The position numbers and the translations under genes were made by a program. Below the pieces are notes generated by a model. That model saw only the letters and a list, made by a program, of their open reading frames with translations. It searched no databases and was not told the DNA's origin. A stretch of 64,000 nt of DNA from Micromonospora sp. MP36 (GTDB taxonomy: Bacteria > Actinomycetota > Actinomycetes > Mycobacteriales > Micromonosporaceae). The stretch covers positions 62,001-126,000 of the forward strand of contig NZ_VSFA01000007.1 in the NCBI RefSeq assembly GCF_008119785.1. The letters are read 5' to 3'. Below are positions 8,843 to 16,783 of the stretch, piece by piece; position 1 is the first letter of the stretch; each line of letters begins with the position of its first letter.

Positions 8843-9229
8843 TCAGGCCGGCGGCAGCTCCACGGGCAGCGGCACCGGCCGTTTGGCCACCCGATCGTCG
8901 CCGGACGAGCGGCCGTGCAGGTGCCGCGCCAGCCAGGGCAGCAGGTGTCGCCGGGTCCAGGCCAGCTCGGCGCGCACCACCTCGTGGCGGGGGCGAGGGA
9001 TTGCCGCCGGCAGCGGACGCGACCACGAGTCGTCGTAGCTGGGCAGCCCGGCCGTGTACGCCAGGCCGCCCTGCGCCCGCGCCAACGCGAGGGCGAACCG
9101 GTCCGCCCAGCCCCGGTAGCCGCCGGCGCCGTCCGGGTCGTCCAGGCCCTCCGTGGTGCTGTCACCGATCGCTACGTACCGCCGCCACAGCACGAGCGCC
9201 AGCTTACGAGCCGCGCGGCCGTCTCTCAC
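8843..9229 (-). pseudogene. SGNH/GDSL hydrolase remnant with internal deletion
   Basis: The first 58 or so residues are the start of a GDSL esterase: RRYVAIGDSTTEGLDDPDGAGGYRGWADR contains the nucleophile block. The sequence then jumps to what looks like the C-terminal tail of the same family (SYDDSWSRPLP, LAWTRRHLLPWLARHLHGRSSGDDRVAKRP). Family members are about 260 residues; this frame has at most 128, so roughly 130-150 central residues, including the oxyanion blocks and the catalytic Asp-His pair, are missing. The junction is near 9050-9060 and the frame is preserved. The start is uncertain (GTG at 9229 or 9193). It should be catalytically dead. Confidence 0.75.
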
Positions 9230-9304
9230 CGGACGGACGCGCGGTGGCCCGCCGCGCCGAACGGCTCGACCAGGAACCGTCCGGCCCCGACAAACCGTGC
9301 CCGG

Positions 9305-10411
9305 TCAGAGCCAGCCTGAGCGGCGGAACAGCCGGTACAGGGTGAACGCGGCCAGGGCCATCACCAGCAGGGCGCCCGGGTAGCCGTACCGCCAGCCGAG
9401 CTCGGGCATGTGGGCGAAGTTCATGCCGTAGATGCCGGCCACCGCGGTCTGCGTCGCGGCGATGGCCGCCCACGCGGCGATCTTGCGCATGTCGTTGTTC
9501 TGGTCCACGGTGAGCTTTGCCAGCCGGGCCTGCAGCAGCGAGTTGAGCAGGTCGTCGTACGTGCCGATCCGGTCTACCGCCCGGGTCAGCCGGCCCTCCA
9601 CGTCGGCGAACCAGCGATGCAGCGCCGGCGGCGGGCCGTCCCGCTGCTCCAATAGGGCGCGCAGCGGCGCCGGCAACGGCAGGACCGCCCGCTTGAACTC
9701 CACCACCTCCCGTTTGAGCTGGTAGATGTGCTGGATGTCGGCGTCGCGGTCGCGGGCGAAGACGCGTTCCTCCACCCGCTCCAGGTCCCGCTCCAGGTGC
9801 GCGGCGACCTCCAGGTAGAGGTCGACCATCCGGGCGCAGACCGCGTACGCGACCGCCCACGGCCCCTCGGCCAGCACGCCCGGCCGGCGTTGGATCTCCT
9901 CTCGTACCGCGGTGAGGGCGCCCGCCGCGCCGTGCCGCACGGTGATCACGAACCGGTCGCCGAGGAACACCATCACGTCCCCGGTGTCGATCACCTCGGA
10001 GGTGTCGGTCAACTCGGCGTGCTCGACGTAGCCGGCCGTGCGCAGCACCAGCAGCGTCACCGCGCCGTGTCGTTGCACGGTGGGGCGGTGCCCGCCGGCG
10101 AGGGCCTGCGCGACGCTCAGCTCGTCCAGCCCGAAGGTGTGCCCGACCGCGGCCATCACGGCGGCCCCCGGATCGTGCAGGCCCAGCCAGACGAACGACC
10201 GGCGGGCGCGGCGGACCCGCGCGTACGCGTCGGCGTAGTGCGGGCGGCCCGGCTCCCGCCGGCCGGACACGTAGACCGCGCAGTCCACCACCGCGTCCGG
10301 ATTGGACCGCCGCGCCGGCACCGCCGCTTCCGTCCCGCGTCCCAGCAGGCGGGCGAGCAGGGTGGGGATCAGCCGACCACTCCGCCGGGTCCGCGCTGTC
10401 GACCCGTCCAC
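9305..10411 (-). CDS. corA: CorA-family Mg2+/Co2+ transporter
   Basis: Pentameric divalent-cation channel of the cytoplasmic membrane. The GMN selectivity motif (YGMNF) is at about residues 329-331 at the end of the first membrane helix, followed by a short loop and a second helix ending RLFRRSGWL. The long cytosolic domain has the usual acidic helices (LERDLERVEERVFARDRDADIQHIYQLKREV). GTG at 10411 was preferred over the adjacent GTG at 10414 because AAGGAGG then sits 6 nt upstream. Length 368 is typical. Confidence 0.92.
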   Translation of the reverse strand: MDGSTARTRRSGRLIPTLLARLLGRGTEAAVPARRSNPDAVVDCAVYVSGRREPGRPHYADAYARVRRARRSFVWLGLHDPGAAVMAAVGHTFGLDELSVAQALAGGHRPTVQRHGAVTLLVLRTAGYVEHAELTDTSEVIDTGDVMVFLGDRFVITVRHGAAGALTAVREEIQRRPGVLAEGPWAVAYAVCARMVDLYLEVAAHLERDLERVEERVFARDRDADIQHIYQLKREVVEFKRAVLPLPAPLRALLEQRDGPPPALHRWFADVEGRLTRAVDRIGTYDDLLNSLLQARLAKLTVDQNNDMRKIAAWAAIAATQTAVAGIYGMNFAHMPELGWRYGYPGALLVMALAAFTLYRLFRRSGWL

Positions 10412-10464
10412 CACGCACCTCCTTCGGCAACTCCAGCTCGGCGGGCGGCCATAGTTCGGCCTCT

Positions 10465-10481
10465 GCGCCGCTAGGCGGCGC
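10465..10481. repeat. Short inverted repeat
   Basis: Seven-base arms GCGCCGC and GCGGCGC with a 3-nt loop lie between the corA start and the sortase terminator. It may be a secondary termination or 5'-UTR structure; its role is not clear. Confidence 0.35.
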
Positions 10482-10571
10482 TCCGGACCGAATGAAGGCC
10501 GGTCTGGTGCCGCGCCGCGACCTGGAGCCGCCGTCCGCCGGGAACTGACGGCCTACCGTACGGCGTGCGGA

Positions 10572-10593
10572 CGGGCCGGCGGTGTCCGGCCCG
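10572..10593 (-). terminator. Hairpin after the sortase gene
   Basis: Perfect 8-bp arms CGGGCCGG (10572-10579) and CCGGCCCG (10586-10593) with a 6-nt loop start 3 nt beyond the sortase stop codon. It is a plausible terminator for the sortase transcript, without a U-tract. Confidence 0.6.
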
Positions 10594-10595
10594 CG

Positions 10596-11246
10596 TCAGC
10601 GGGTGGCGGTGGCGAAGACGACGATGTTGTCCGGGTAGCTGCCGGTCCGCGGGTTGAACCGGCCGCCGCAGGTGATCAGGCGCAGCCGCGCGTCCGCGCC
10701 ACCGCCGTAGACCCGGTGGGTGGGGAAGTGGTCCTTCGGGTACGCCCCGACACCGTCCACGGTGAACGCGGCGACCCGCCCGTCGGCGCGGGTGACCCGG
10801 ACGGTGTCGCCGGGACGGAGCCGACCCAGGTCGAAGAAGACCGCCGGACCGTCCTGCGTGTCGACGTGCCCGACGATGACCGCGTTGCCGGCCTCGCCCG
10901 GCGTGGGGCCGGGACGGTACCAGCCGGTGATCTCGGGGTGGTCCAGCGGCGGTACCTCCAGCGCGCCGTCGTCGTCGGTGGCGACCGGGACGATGCCGGC
11001 GTCGACGCCGATGCGGGGGATGGCGATGCGGACTGGTTCGGAGCGGGGGAGCACCGGCCCGGGTGGACCGGAGCGTTCGGCGGACGGGGCCACTGCGGTG
11101 CCGGGCTGCGGTGGCCGGAGGGATGTGGTCCCGAGACCGGCGGCGACCATGCCGGTGCCGGTGGCTCCGGCGATGGTGACCACGGCGACGATGGCGGCGG
11201 TCCGGGCCTTCGACGGCCCTTCCCCGGGGCTGTTGTGCGGCGACAG
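10596..11246 (-). CDS. Class F sortase with probable CTG start
   Basis: Membrane-anchored transpeptidase that links surface proteins to the cell envelope. The sortase core has the catalytic His in VIVGHVDT and the catalytic Cys in LRLITCGG, with the class F pattern RFNPRTGSYPDN following. The frame has no ATG upstream of the core; the first GTG (11183) would lie inside the membrane helix. A CTG at 11246 is preceded by GGAGG with 6-nt spacing and gives the N-terminus LSPHNSPGEGPSKARTAAIV, a charged stretch followed by a single helix, as expected for class F enzymes (216 residues). The CTG start is inferred. The probable substrate gene lies just upstream. Confidence 0.85.
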   Translation of the reverse strand: MSPHNSPGEGPSKARTAAIVAVVTIAGATGTGMVAAGLGTTSLRPPQPGTAVAPSAERSGPPGPVLPRSEPVRIAIPRIGVDAGIVPVATDDDGALEVPPLDHPEITGWYRPGPTPGEAGNAVIVGHVDTQDGPAVFFDLGRLRPGDTVRVTRADGRVAAFTVDGVGAYPKDHFPTHRVYGGGADARLRLITCGGRFNPRTGSYPDNIVVFATATR

Positions 11247-11336
11247 GTCCCACCTCCGGTTCGACGTGGGCGTGATGCCCGCGCCGGTTGTCGCCCGGCG
11301 CGGGCACCCTTGCTCAGGGATGGTGTGGCGCGACCG

Positions 11337-11840
11337 TCAGGCCGCGGTGCCGACCCGCCGTCGGCGGCGCACCAGCACGTACGTTCCGCCGGCGACCGCC
11401 GCGGCGGCCAGGGCACCGCCGGCGACGAGCACTCCGGTGTCGCCGTCCTTGCCGCCGGCACCCGCCGGGGCGCCGCCGACCGGCGTGGCTCCGATCGCGA
11501 TGACTGTGAAGGTGGCCGTGCCACCGTTGCTGCCGTTGCCGCAGGTCGTGGTGACCGTGTACGTGCCGAGGGTGAACCCGGCGGTGAAGAGTTCCGCGCT
11601 CAGTCCGCCGCCGGCCGCGGCCGTGGTGGACCGGACGTTTTCGTCCCGGTTGGGCCCGGTGACGCGGAAGATCGCGTCACCGTCCTTCGGGTTGCACTCC
11701 GTCGTGGTGAGCACGACCGTCCCGCCGACCGGGGTGGTGGCGGGCGACACCGTGGTGTCCGCGAGCGCGGCGGCCGGCATCACGAGTGTGCCGAGGCCCA
11801 CGCCGATCGCCGCCGATCCGAGGATTCTCTGTGCCTTCAT
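11337..11840 (-). CDS. Secreted, membrane-anchored protein next to sortase (probable sortase substrate)
   Basis: Exported protein of 167 residues. It has an N-terminal signal peptide with a cut expected after PAAALA (about residue 27), an Ig-like extracellular stretch with a likely disulfide pair (TTECNPKDGD, TTTCGNGSN), a Gly/Ala-rich linker, then a hydrophobic helix (about 135-158) and the tail RRRRRVGTAA. That layout is a cell-wall sorting signal, but no canonical LPXTG is visible; the segment before the helix reads GAGGKDGDTG. It is transcribed in the same direction as the sortase, about 90 nt upstream. Its ligand or function is unknown. Confidence 0.7.
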   Translation of the reverse strand: MKAQRILGSAAIGVGLGTLVMPAAALADTTVSPATTPVGGTVVLTTTECNPKDGDAIFRVTGPNRDENVRSTTAAAGGGLSAELFTAGFTLGTYTVTTTCGNGSNGGTATFTVIAIGATPVGGAPAGAGGKDGDTGVLVAGGALAAAAVAGGTYVLVRRRRRVGTAA

Positions 11841-12316
11841 CCGCGTCTTCCCTCACTCTTCGTCCGCTGACTGCGTGGGACGTCGTTCGGGTGGCCAACT
11901 CCGTGACTAGCACCGGTGTGGCCAACACTAGGAGGGTTGCGACGGTCACTCGGCGTAAATGAGAAATCCTCGTTGCCGTCACGTGTCCTCCCTCCCGCCG
12001 GAGAGCGGCGGACATGCCCGCCCAGCCGCGCCCGGATCGCCCGCACGTCACGGCCCCTTCGCGTCGCTTGTCCCGTTCGGGCTGAGCCTGATCGGCACCG
12101 GTTCCCCCGGGTGTCGGTGTCCCGAGTGCCGGAAATGCCGCCAGGTCCCGGCCGGGCGATACCGCTCGTCGTTCGGGACGGACCGCTCGCCGCACCCCGC
12201 CGACCGCTCCCGGCTGCTGTGCCGTCGCTCAGGTCGCCCGGGTGAGCGCGAGAACTACAGTCGGCAGGGGCACCACCGGATAGATGGCCACGCATATCGC
12301 GGTGAGGAGCGAGTCG
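11841..12316. other. Intergenic region between divergent genes, no gene seen
   Basis: 476 bases between the start of the secreted protein and the malate synthase remnant. Open frames here have no ribosome sites or recognisable family. It should hold the divergent promoters; I could not define -10/-35 boxes. GGTGAGGAGCG at 12301-12311 is the ribosome site of the remnant. Confidence 0.5.
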
Positions 12317-12538
12317 ATGACCAGTCGCGCCGGCGTCGAGGTCACCGGCCCTGTCGGTCCCCGCCACGAGCAGATCCGCACCCCCAAGGCGCTGGCCTTC
12401 CTCGCCGAGCCGCACCGCGCGTTCGACCCGCGTCGACGGGACCTGCTGGACCGGCGCCGCCGCGCCGCCGAGCCGGTCGCGGTCGCCGACGACTTCGCCG
12501 ACTTCCGCACCGTGCCGGCGTACGAACGGATGCCCTGA
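12317..12538 (+). pseudogene. Malate synthase A remnant (both ends kept, middle lost)
   Basis: A 73-residue frame with a good ribosome site (GGTGAGGAGCG) and ATG at 12317. Residues 6-50 (VEVTGPVGPRHEQI, TPKALAFLAEPHRAFDPRRRDLL) match the N-terminus of malate synthase A, normally about 530 residues. The last 15 or so (DDFADFRTVPAYERMP) resemble its extreme C-terminus (DF..FLTLPAY as I recall). The catalytic TIM barrel is absent. It stands directly before glycolate oxidase genes, where malate synthase would consume the glyoxylate they make, so this is probably a once functional pathway gene reduced by internal deletion. The C-terminal match is from memory and less certain than the N-terminal one. 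Confidence 0.75.
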
Positions 12539-12568
12539 CCGAGGACCCACGCGACGCGGAGGTGGGCG

Positions 12569-14041
12569 ATGAGCACGACCACGACGGACATCGGGGCTCT
12601 CGCCGCCGCCCTGCGGGCCGCGATCGGCGCCGACCGGGTGATCAGCGACCGGCAGGAACTGCGCACCTACGAGTGCGACGGGCTGGCGCAGTACAAGGTG
12701 GTCCCGGCCCTCGTCGCGCTGCCCGCCGACGCCGCGCAGTGCGCCACGGTGGTGCGGGCCTGCGTCGCCGCCGGCGCGCCGTTCGTCGCCCGCGGCTCGG
12801 GCACCGGGCTGTCCGGCGGGGCGCTGCCGCACGCCGACGGCGTCCTCGTGGTCACCTCCCAGATGCGCGACATCGTCGAGGTCGCGCCCGAGGACGAACG
12901 GGCCGTGGTGCAGCCCGGCGTGATCAACCTGGCGATCAGCCGGGCCGCGAACCCGCACGGCTACTACTACGCGCCCGACCCGTCCAGCCAGCAGATCTGC
13001 TCCATCGGCGGCAACGTCGCGGAGAACTCCGGCGGCGCGCACTGCCTCAAGTACGGCTTCACCATTCACCACGTCACCGGCGTCGAACTGGTCACGCCGG
13101 ACGGCGAGCGGGTACGCCTCGGCGGCCGCGCCCCGGACACCCCCGGCTACGACCTGCTCGGCGCGTTCGTCGGCTCCGAGGGCACCCTCGGCATCGCCAC
13201 CGAGGTCACCGTGCGGCTGACCCGGCTGCCCGAGACGGTACGGACGTTGCTCGCCGCGTTCGGGACCACCGACCAGGCCGGCGCGGCCACCTCGGCGATC
13301 ATCGCGGCCGGGGTGGTGCCGGCGGCGGTGGAGATGATGGACGCGCTGGCCATCTCGGCGGCCGAGGCGGCCGTGCACTGTGGGTACCCCGAGGGCGCCG
13401 GGGCGGTGCTCATCGTCGAGCTGGACGGCCCGGCACCCGAGGTGGACGCCCAGTTCGCCCAGGTGGAGGCGCTGTGCCGGGAGAACCGGGCGTTCGAGAT
13501 CCGGATCGCCGCCGACGACGCCGAGCGGGCACTGTTCTGGAAGGGCCGCAAGTCCGCGTTCGCCGCCGTCGGCCGGATCAGCCCCGACTACATCGTCCAG
13601 GACGGGGTGATCCCGCGGACCGCCCTGCCCGAGGTGCTGCGCCGCATCGGCGAGCTGTCCGCCGAACGCGGCATCCGGGTGGCGAACGTGTTCCACGCCG
13701 GCGACGGCAACCTGCACCCCCTGGTCCTCTTCGACGCCGCCGCCGACGGGCAGGCCGAACGCGCCGAGGAGGTCTCCGGCGCGATCCTCGACCTCTGCGT
13801 GGCCCACGGCGGCTCGATCACCGGCGAGCACGGCGTCGGCATGGACAAGGCGAAGTTCATGCCGCGCATGTTCACCGCCGACGACCTGGACACCATGCAC
13901 CTGCTGCGCTGCGCCTTCGACCCGGCCGGGCTGGCCAACCCCGGCAAGGTCTTCCCGACGCCCCGGCTCTGCGGGGAGATCCCCGGCCGCCGCAAGGGCG
14001 TCAACCCGGCCCAGGCGGCCGGCCTGGCGGAGGTGTTCTGA
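12569..14041 (+). CDS. glcD: Glycolate oxidase subunit GlcD (FAD-linked)
   Basis: Catalytic flavoprotein that oxidises glycolate (or D-lactate) to glyoxylate. It has 490 residues, normal for the family. The FAD-binding PCMH domain covers about 40-220 with SSQQICSIGGNVAENSGG; the C-terminal FAD-linked oxidase domain has VFHAGDGNLHP and SITGEHGVGMDK. It overlaps glcE by one base (TGATG), so the subunits are translated together. D-lactate dehydrogenase is the main alternative, but the glcDEF order plus the lactate/glycolate permease supports glycolate. Confidence 0.92.
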   Translation: MSTTTTDIGALAAALRAAIGADRVISDRQELRTYECDGLAQYKVVPALVALPADAAQCATVVRACVAAGAPFVARGSGTGLSGGALPHADGVLVVTSQMRDIVEVAPEDERAVVQPGVINLAISRAANPHGYYYAPDPSSQQICSIGGNVAENSGGAHCLKYGFTIHHVTGVELVTPDGERVRLGGRAPDTPGYDLLGAFVGSEGTLGIATEVTVRLTRLPETVRTLLAAFGTTDQAGAATSAIIAAGVVPAAVEMMDALAISAAEAAVHCGYPEGAGAVLIVELDGPAPEVDAQFAQVEALCRENRAFEIRIAADDAERALFWKGRKSAFAAVGRISPDYIVQDGVIPRTALPEVLRRIGELSAERGIRVANVFHAGDGNLHPLVLFDAAADGQAERAEEVSGAILDLCVAHGGSITGEHGVGMDKAKFMPRMFTADDLDTMHLLRCAFDPAGLANPGKVFPTPRLCGEIPGRRKGVNPAQAAGLAEVF

Positions 14042-15297
14042 TGCCCGCCGACCGGACCCTCAACCAGCTCCGGGCCACGTGCCGCAGCGCCGACCCGGTG
14101 CGCGCGGCGGGGGAGGGCGACCACATCGCCGGCGTGCCCGCCCGCTACGTCGCCGCGCCCCGCGACACCGCCCAGGCCGCCGCGCTGCTGCGCGCCGCCG
14201 CCGACCTCGACCTGGCGGTGACCTTCCGGGGCGGCGGCACCCGACAGGACTGGGGCAGCCCGCCCCGCCGCCTCGACCTGATCCTCGACACCACCGCCCT
14301 GGCCGGCGTCGTCGAACACGCCGCCGGTGACCTGATCACCGTGGTCCGCGCCGGCGCCCGCCTCGACGCACTGGCGCCCGTCCTGGCCGGCGCCGGGCAG
14401 AAACTCGCCCTGGACGCGCCGCTGCCCGGCGGCACGGTCGGCGGCGCGGTCGCCACCAACGCCGCCGGGCCGCGCCGGCTGCTCTACGGCACTCCGCGCG
14501 ACCTGCTCATCGGCGTCACCCTGGTCCGCGCCGACGGCGTGGTGGCGCACGCCGGCGGCAAGGTGGTCAAGAACGTCGCCGGCTACGACCTGGGCAAGCT
14601 GGTCACCGGGGCGTACGGCACGCTGGGGCTGATCACCGAGTGCGCGTTCCGGCTGCACCCGCTGCCCGCCGCGGTCGCCTACGTCGCCCGGACCGTCGAC
14701 GACGCCGCCGAGGCGGGCCGGCTCGCCGCCGCCGTACGCGGGGCGCAGCTCGTGCCGGCCGCGCTGGAGGTGGACGCCCCGGTCACCGGCCCCGCCACGG
14801 TGACCGTGCTGGTGGAGGGCACCCCGGCCGGGGTGGCCGCCCGGGCCGACGCCGCCCGCCGGCTGCTCGGCGTCGACGCCACCGTGGCCGACCGACCCGG
14901 CGCCGACTGGGGGCGCCTGCCGTGGCGGCCCGGGGACACCGGGCTGAAGCTGACCGTTGCGCTGTCCGGCGTACCCCGGCTGCTCGCCGACGCCCGGGCG
15001 GCGGCCGACCGGCACGGGCTGCCGCTGGCGCTGCGCGGCTCGGCCGGCGTCGGCGTCCTGTACGCCGGCCTGCCCGGCACGGCCGACCCGGCGCGGGTCG
15101 CCGCGCTGGTCGACACGCTGCGGGCGGCCACCGCCGCCGCGGCCGGGCACACGATCGTGCTCACCGCGCCCGCGGCCGTGCGGCAGCGGGTCGACCTGTG
15201 GGGCCCGGTCGACGGCCTGGCGCTGATGCGCCGGGTCAAGCAGCGCTTCGATCCGGACGCCCGGCTGGCGCCCGGCCGGTTCGTGGGAGGCATCTGA
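14041..15297 (+). CDS. glcE: Glycolate oxidase subunit GlcE (FAD-binding)
   Basis: Second FAD-binding subunit of the glycolate oxidase complex, 418 residues. The PCMH-type FAD domain occupies about 30-215 with GGTRQDWG, GGTVGGAVATNAAGP and VKNVAGYDLGKLVTGAYGTLG; the latter is characteristic of GlcE. The start at 14041 shares its A with the glcD stop, and the stop overlaps the glcF start (TGATG at 15295-15299). A much longer frame starting at 11959 is an extension with no coding support. Confidence 0.9.
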   Translation: MPADRTLNQLRATCRSADPVRAAGEGDHIAGVPARYVAAPRDTAQAAALLRAAADLDLAVTFRGGGTRQDWGSPPRRLDLILDTTALAGVVEHAAGDLITVVRAGARLDALAPVLAGAGQKLALDAPLPGGTVGGAVATNAAGPRRLLYGTPRDLLIGVTLVRADGVVAHAGGKVVKNVAGYDLGKLVTGAYGTLGLITECAFRLHPLPAAVAYVARTVDDAAEAGRLAAAVRGAQLVPAALEVDAPVTGPATVTVLVEGTPAGVAARADAARRLLGVDATVADRPGADWGRLPWRPGDTGLKLTVALSGVPRLLADARAAADRHGLPLALRGSAGVGVLYAGLPGTADPARVAALVDTLRAATAAAAGHTIVLTAPAAVRQRVDLWGPVDGLALMRRVKQRFDPDARLAPGRFVGGI

Positions 15298-16718
15298 TGT
15301 CCGTCCCCCAGCAGCCCGCTGACTCCCCGCTCACCTCGCCCGGCAGCGGTCACCCCGCCGACGGCCCGCACGACGTGCTCGCCGCGGCCGCCCGGACGCC
15401 CGGGGCGGGCGCCTTCGACGCGTACCACCCGCCCGCCGCGGAACTGGTCGCCGACTGCGTCCACTGCGGCTTCTGCCTGCCCACCTGCCCCACCTACGTG
15501 CTGTGGGGCGAGGAGATGGACTCGCCGCGCGGACGTATCCACCTGATGAAGCAGGGCCTGGAGGGCGAGCCGCTGACCGACTCCATGGCCACCCACTTCG
15601 ACCGCTGCCTCGGTTGCATGTCCTGCGTCACCGCCTGCCCGTCCGGGGTGCGCTACGACCGGCTCATCGAGGCCACCCGGCAGCAGGTGGAACGCCGGCA
15701 CCCCCGCGGCCCGCGGGACCGCGCCCGGCGGGCGGCCGTGTTCGCCCTCTTCCCCCACCCCAGGCGACTGCGGCTGCTGCGTGGGCCGCTGCGCGCGTAC
15801 CGGGCCAGCGGGCTGCGCCGGCTGCTCCGGCGGACCGGGCTGCTGGCCCGGCTGGCGCCCACCCTCGCGGCGCTGGACGCCCTCACCCCGCCACTGCGCC
15901 GGCCACCCCGGCTACCCGCCCGGCTGCCCGCCGTCGGGACCCGCCGCGCCGTGGTCGGCATGCTCACCGGCTGCGTGCAGAGCGCGTTCTTCCCCGAGGT
16001 CAACGCCGCCACCGCCCGGGTGCTCGCCGCCGAGGGCTGCGACGTGGTGATCCTGCCTGACCGGCAGGGCTGCTGCGGCGCGCTCAGCGTGCACAACGGA
16101 CGCGACGCGGAGGCCCGCCGGTTCGCCCGGCGGCTGCTCGACACGTTCGCCGCCGGCGGCATCGACTACTTCGTGGTCAACGCGGCCGGCTGCGGCTCCA
16201 CCCTCAAGGAGTACGGGGAGCTGCTCCGCGACGACCCGCGCTACGCCGCGCTCGCCGCCGACTTCGCCGCCAAGGCACGCGACCTGTCCGAACTCCTCGA
16301 CGAGCTGGGCCCGGTCGCTCCCCGGCACCCGCTGCCGGTGACCGTCGCCTACCACGACGCCTGCCACCTGGCCCACGCGCAAGGGGTCCGCGACCAGCCC
16401 CGCCGGCTGCTGCGCGGCATCCCCGGGCTGGAGCTGCGGGAGATCGCCGACCCGGAGCTGTGCTGCGGCTCGGCGGGCGTGTGGAACGTGCTTCACCCCG
16501 GGCCGGCCGCCGAACTCGGCGACCGCAAGGCCCGCACCGTGCTGGCCACCGGGGCGCGGCTGCTCGTCACCGCCAACCCCGGTTGCCTGATGCAGGTCGC
16601 CGCCTCGGTGACCCGCGCCGGCGGCCAGCTCGCGCTGGCCCACACCGCCCAGGTCCTCGACGCGTCGATCCACCACCGACACGTCGAGGAGTTGCTGCAC
16701 GGAAGGGCCCCTTCTTAA
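15297..16718 (+). CDS. glcF: Glycolate oxidase iron-sulfur subunit GlcF
   Basis: Electron-transfer subunit, 473 residues. It carries two [4Fe-4S] motifs, CVHCGFCLPTCP (about residues 54-65) and CLGCMSCVTACP (about 104-115), then two CCG domains of the heterodisulfide-reductase type (QGCCGALSVHNG, ELCCGSAGVWN). It passes electrons from GlcD/GlcE to the membrane quinone pool. The last residues GRAPS and the TAA stop lie within a dispersed GGAAGGGCCCCTTCTTAACGC repeat, so the repeat defines the C-terminus. Confidence 0.92.
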   Translation: MSVPQQPADSPLTSPGSGHPADGPHDVLAAAARTPGAGAFDAYHPPAAELVADCVHCGFCLPTCPTYVLWGEEMDSPRGRIHLMKQGLEGEPLTDSMATHFDRCLGCMSCVTACPSGVRYDRLIEATRQQVERRHPRGPRDRARRAAVFALFPHPRRLRLLRGPLRAYRASGLRRLLRRTGLLARLAPTLAALDALTPPLRRPPRLPARLPAVGTRRAVVGMLTGCVQSAFFPEVNAATARVLAAEGCDVVILPDRQGCCGALSVHNGRDAEARRFARRLLDTFAAGGIDYFVVNAAGCGSTLKEYGELLRDDPRYAALAADFAAKARDLSELLDELGPVAPRHPLPVTVAYHDACHLAHAQGVRDQPRRLLRGIPGLELREIADPELCCGSAGVWNVLHPGPAAELGDRKARTVLATGARLLVTANPGCLMQVAASVTRAGGQLALAHTAQVLDASIHHRHVEELLHGRAPS

Positions 16719-16751
16719 CGCGTCGCGCAGGGAAGGGGCCGCTCTTGACGC
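16701..16751. repeat. Dispersed intergenic repeat, two tandem units (copy 1)
   Basis: Two imperfect 21-bp units with 30-bp spacing: GGAAGGGCCCCTTCTTAACGC (16701-16721) and GGAAGGGGCCGCTCTTGACGC (16731-16751). The first contains a near-perfect GAAGGG/CCCTTC dyad. A related two-unit copy is at 59684-59734. I recall very similar sequences repeated in Micromonospora intergenic regions. A transcription-termination or RNA-stability role is inferred from position at gene 3' ends. Confidence 0.7.
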
Positions 16752-16783
16752 TCACCACCGTCCCAGAAGCGTTGAGGTGACCC

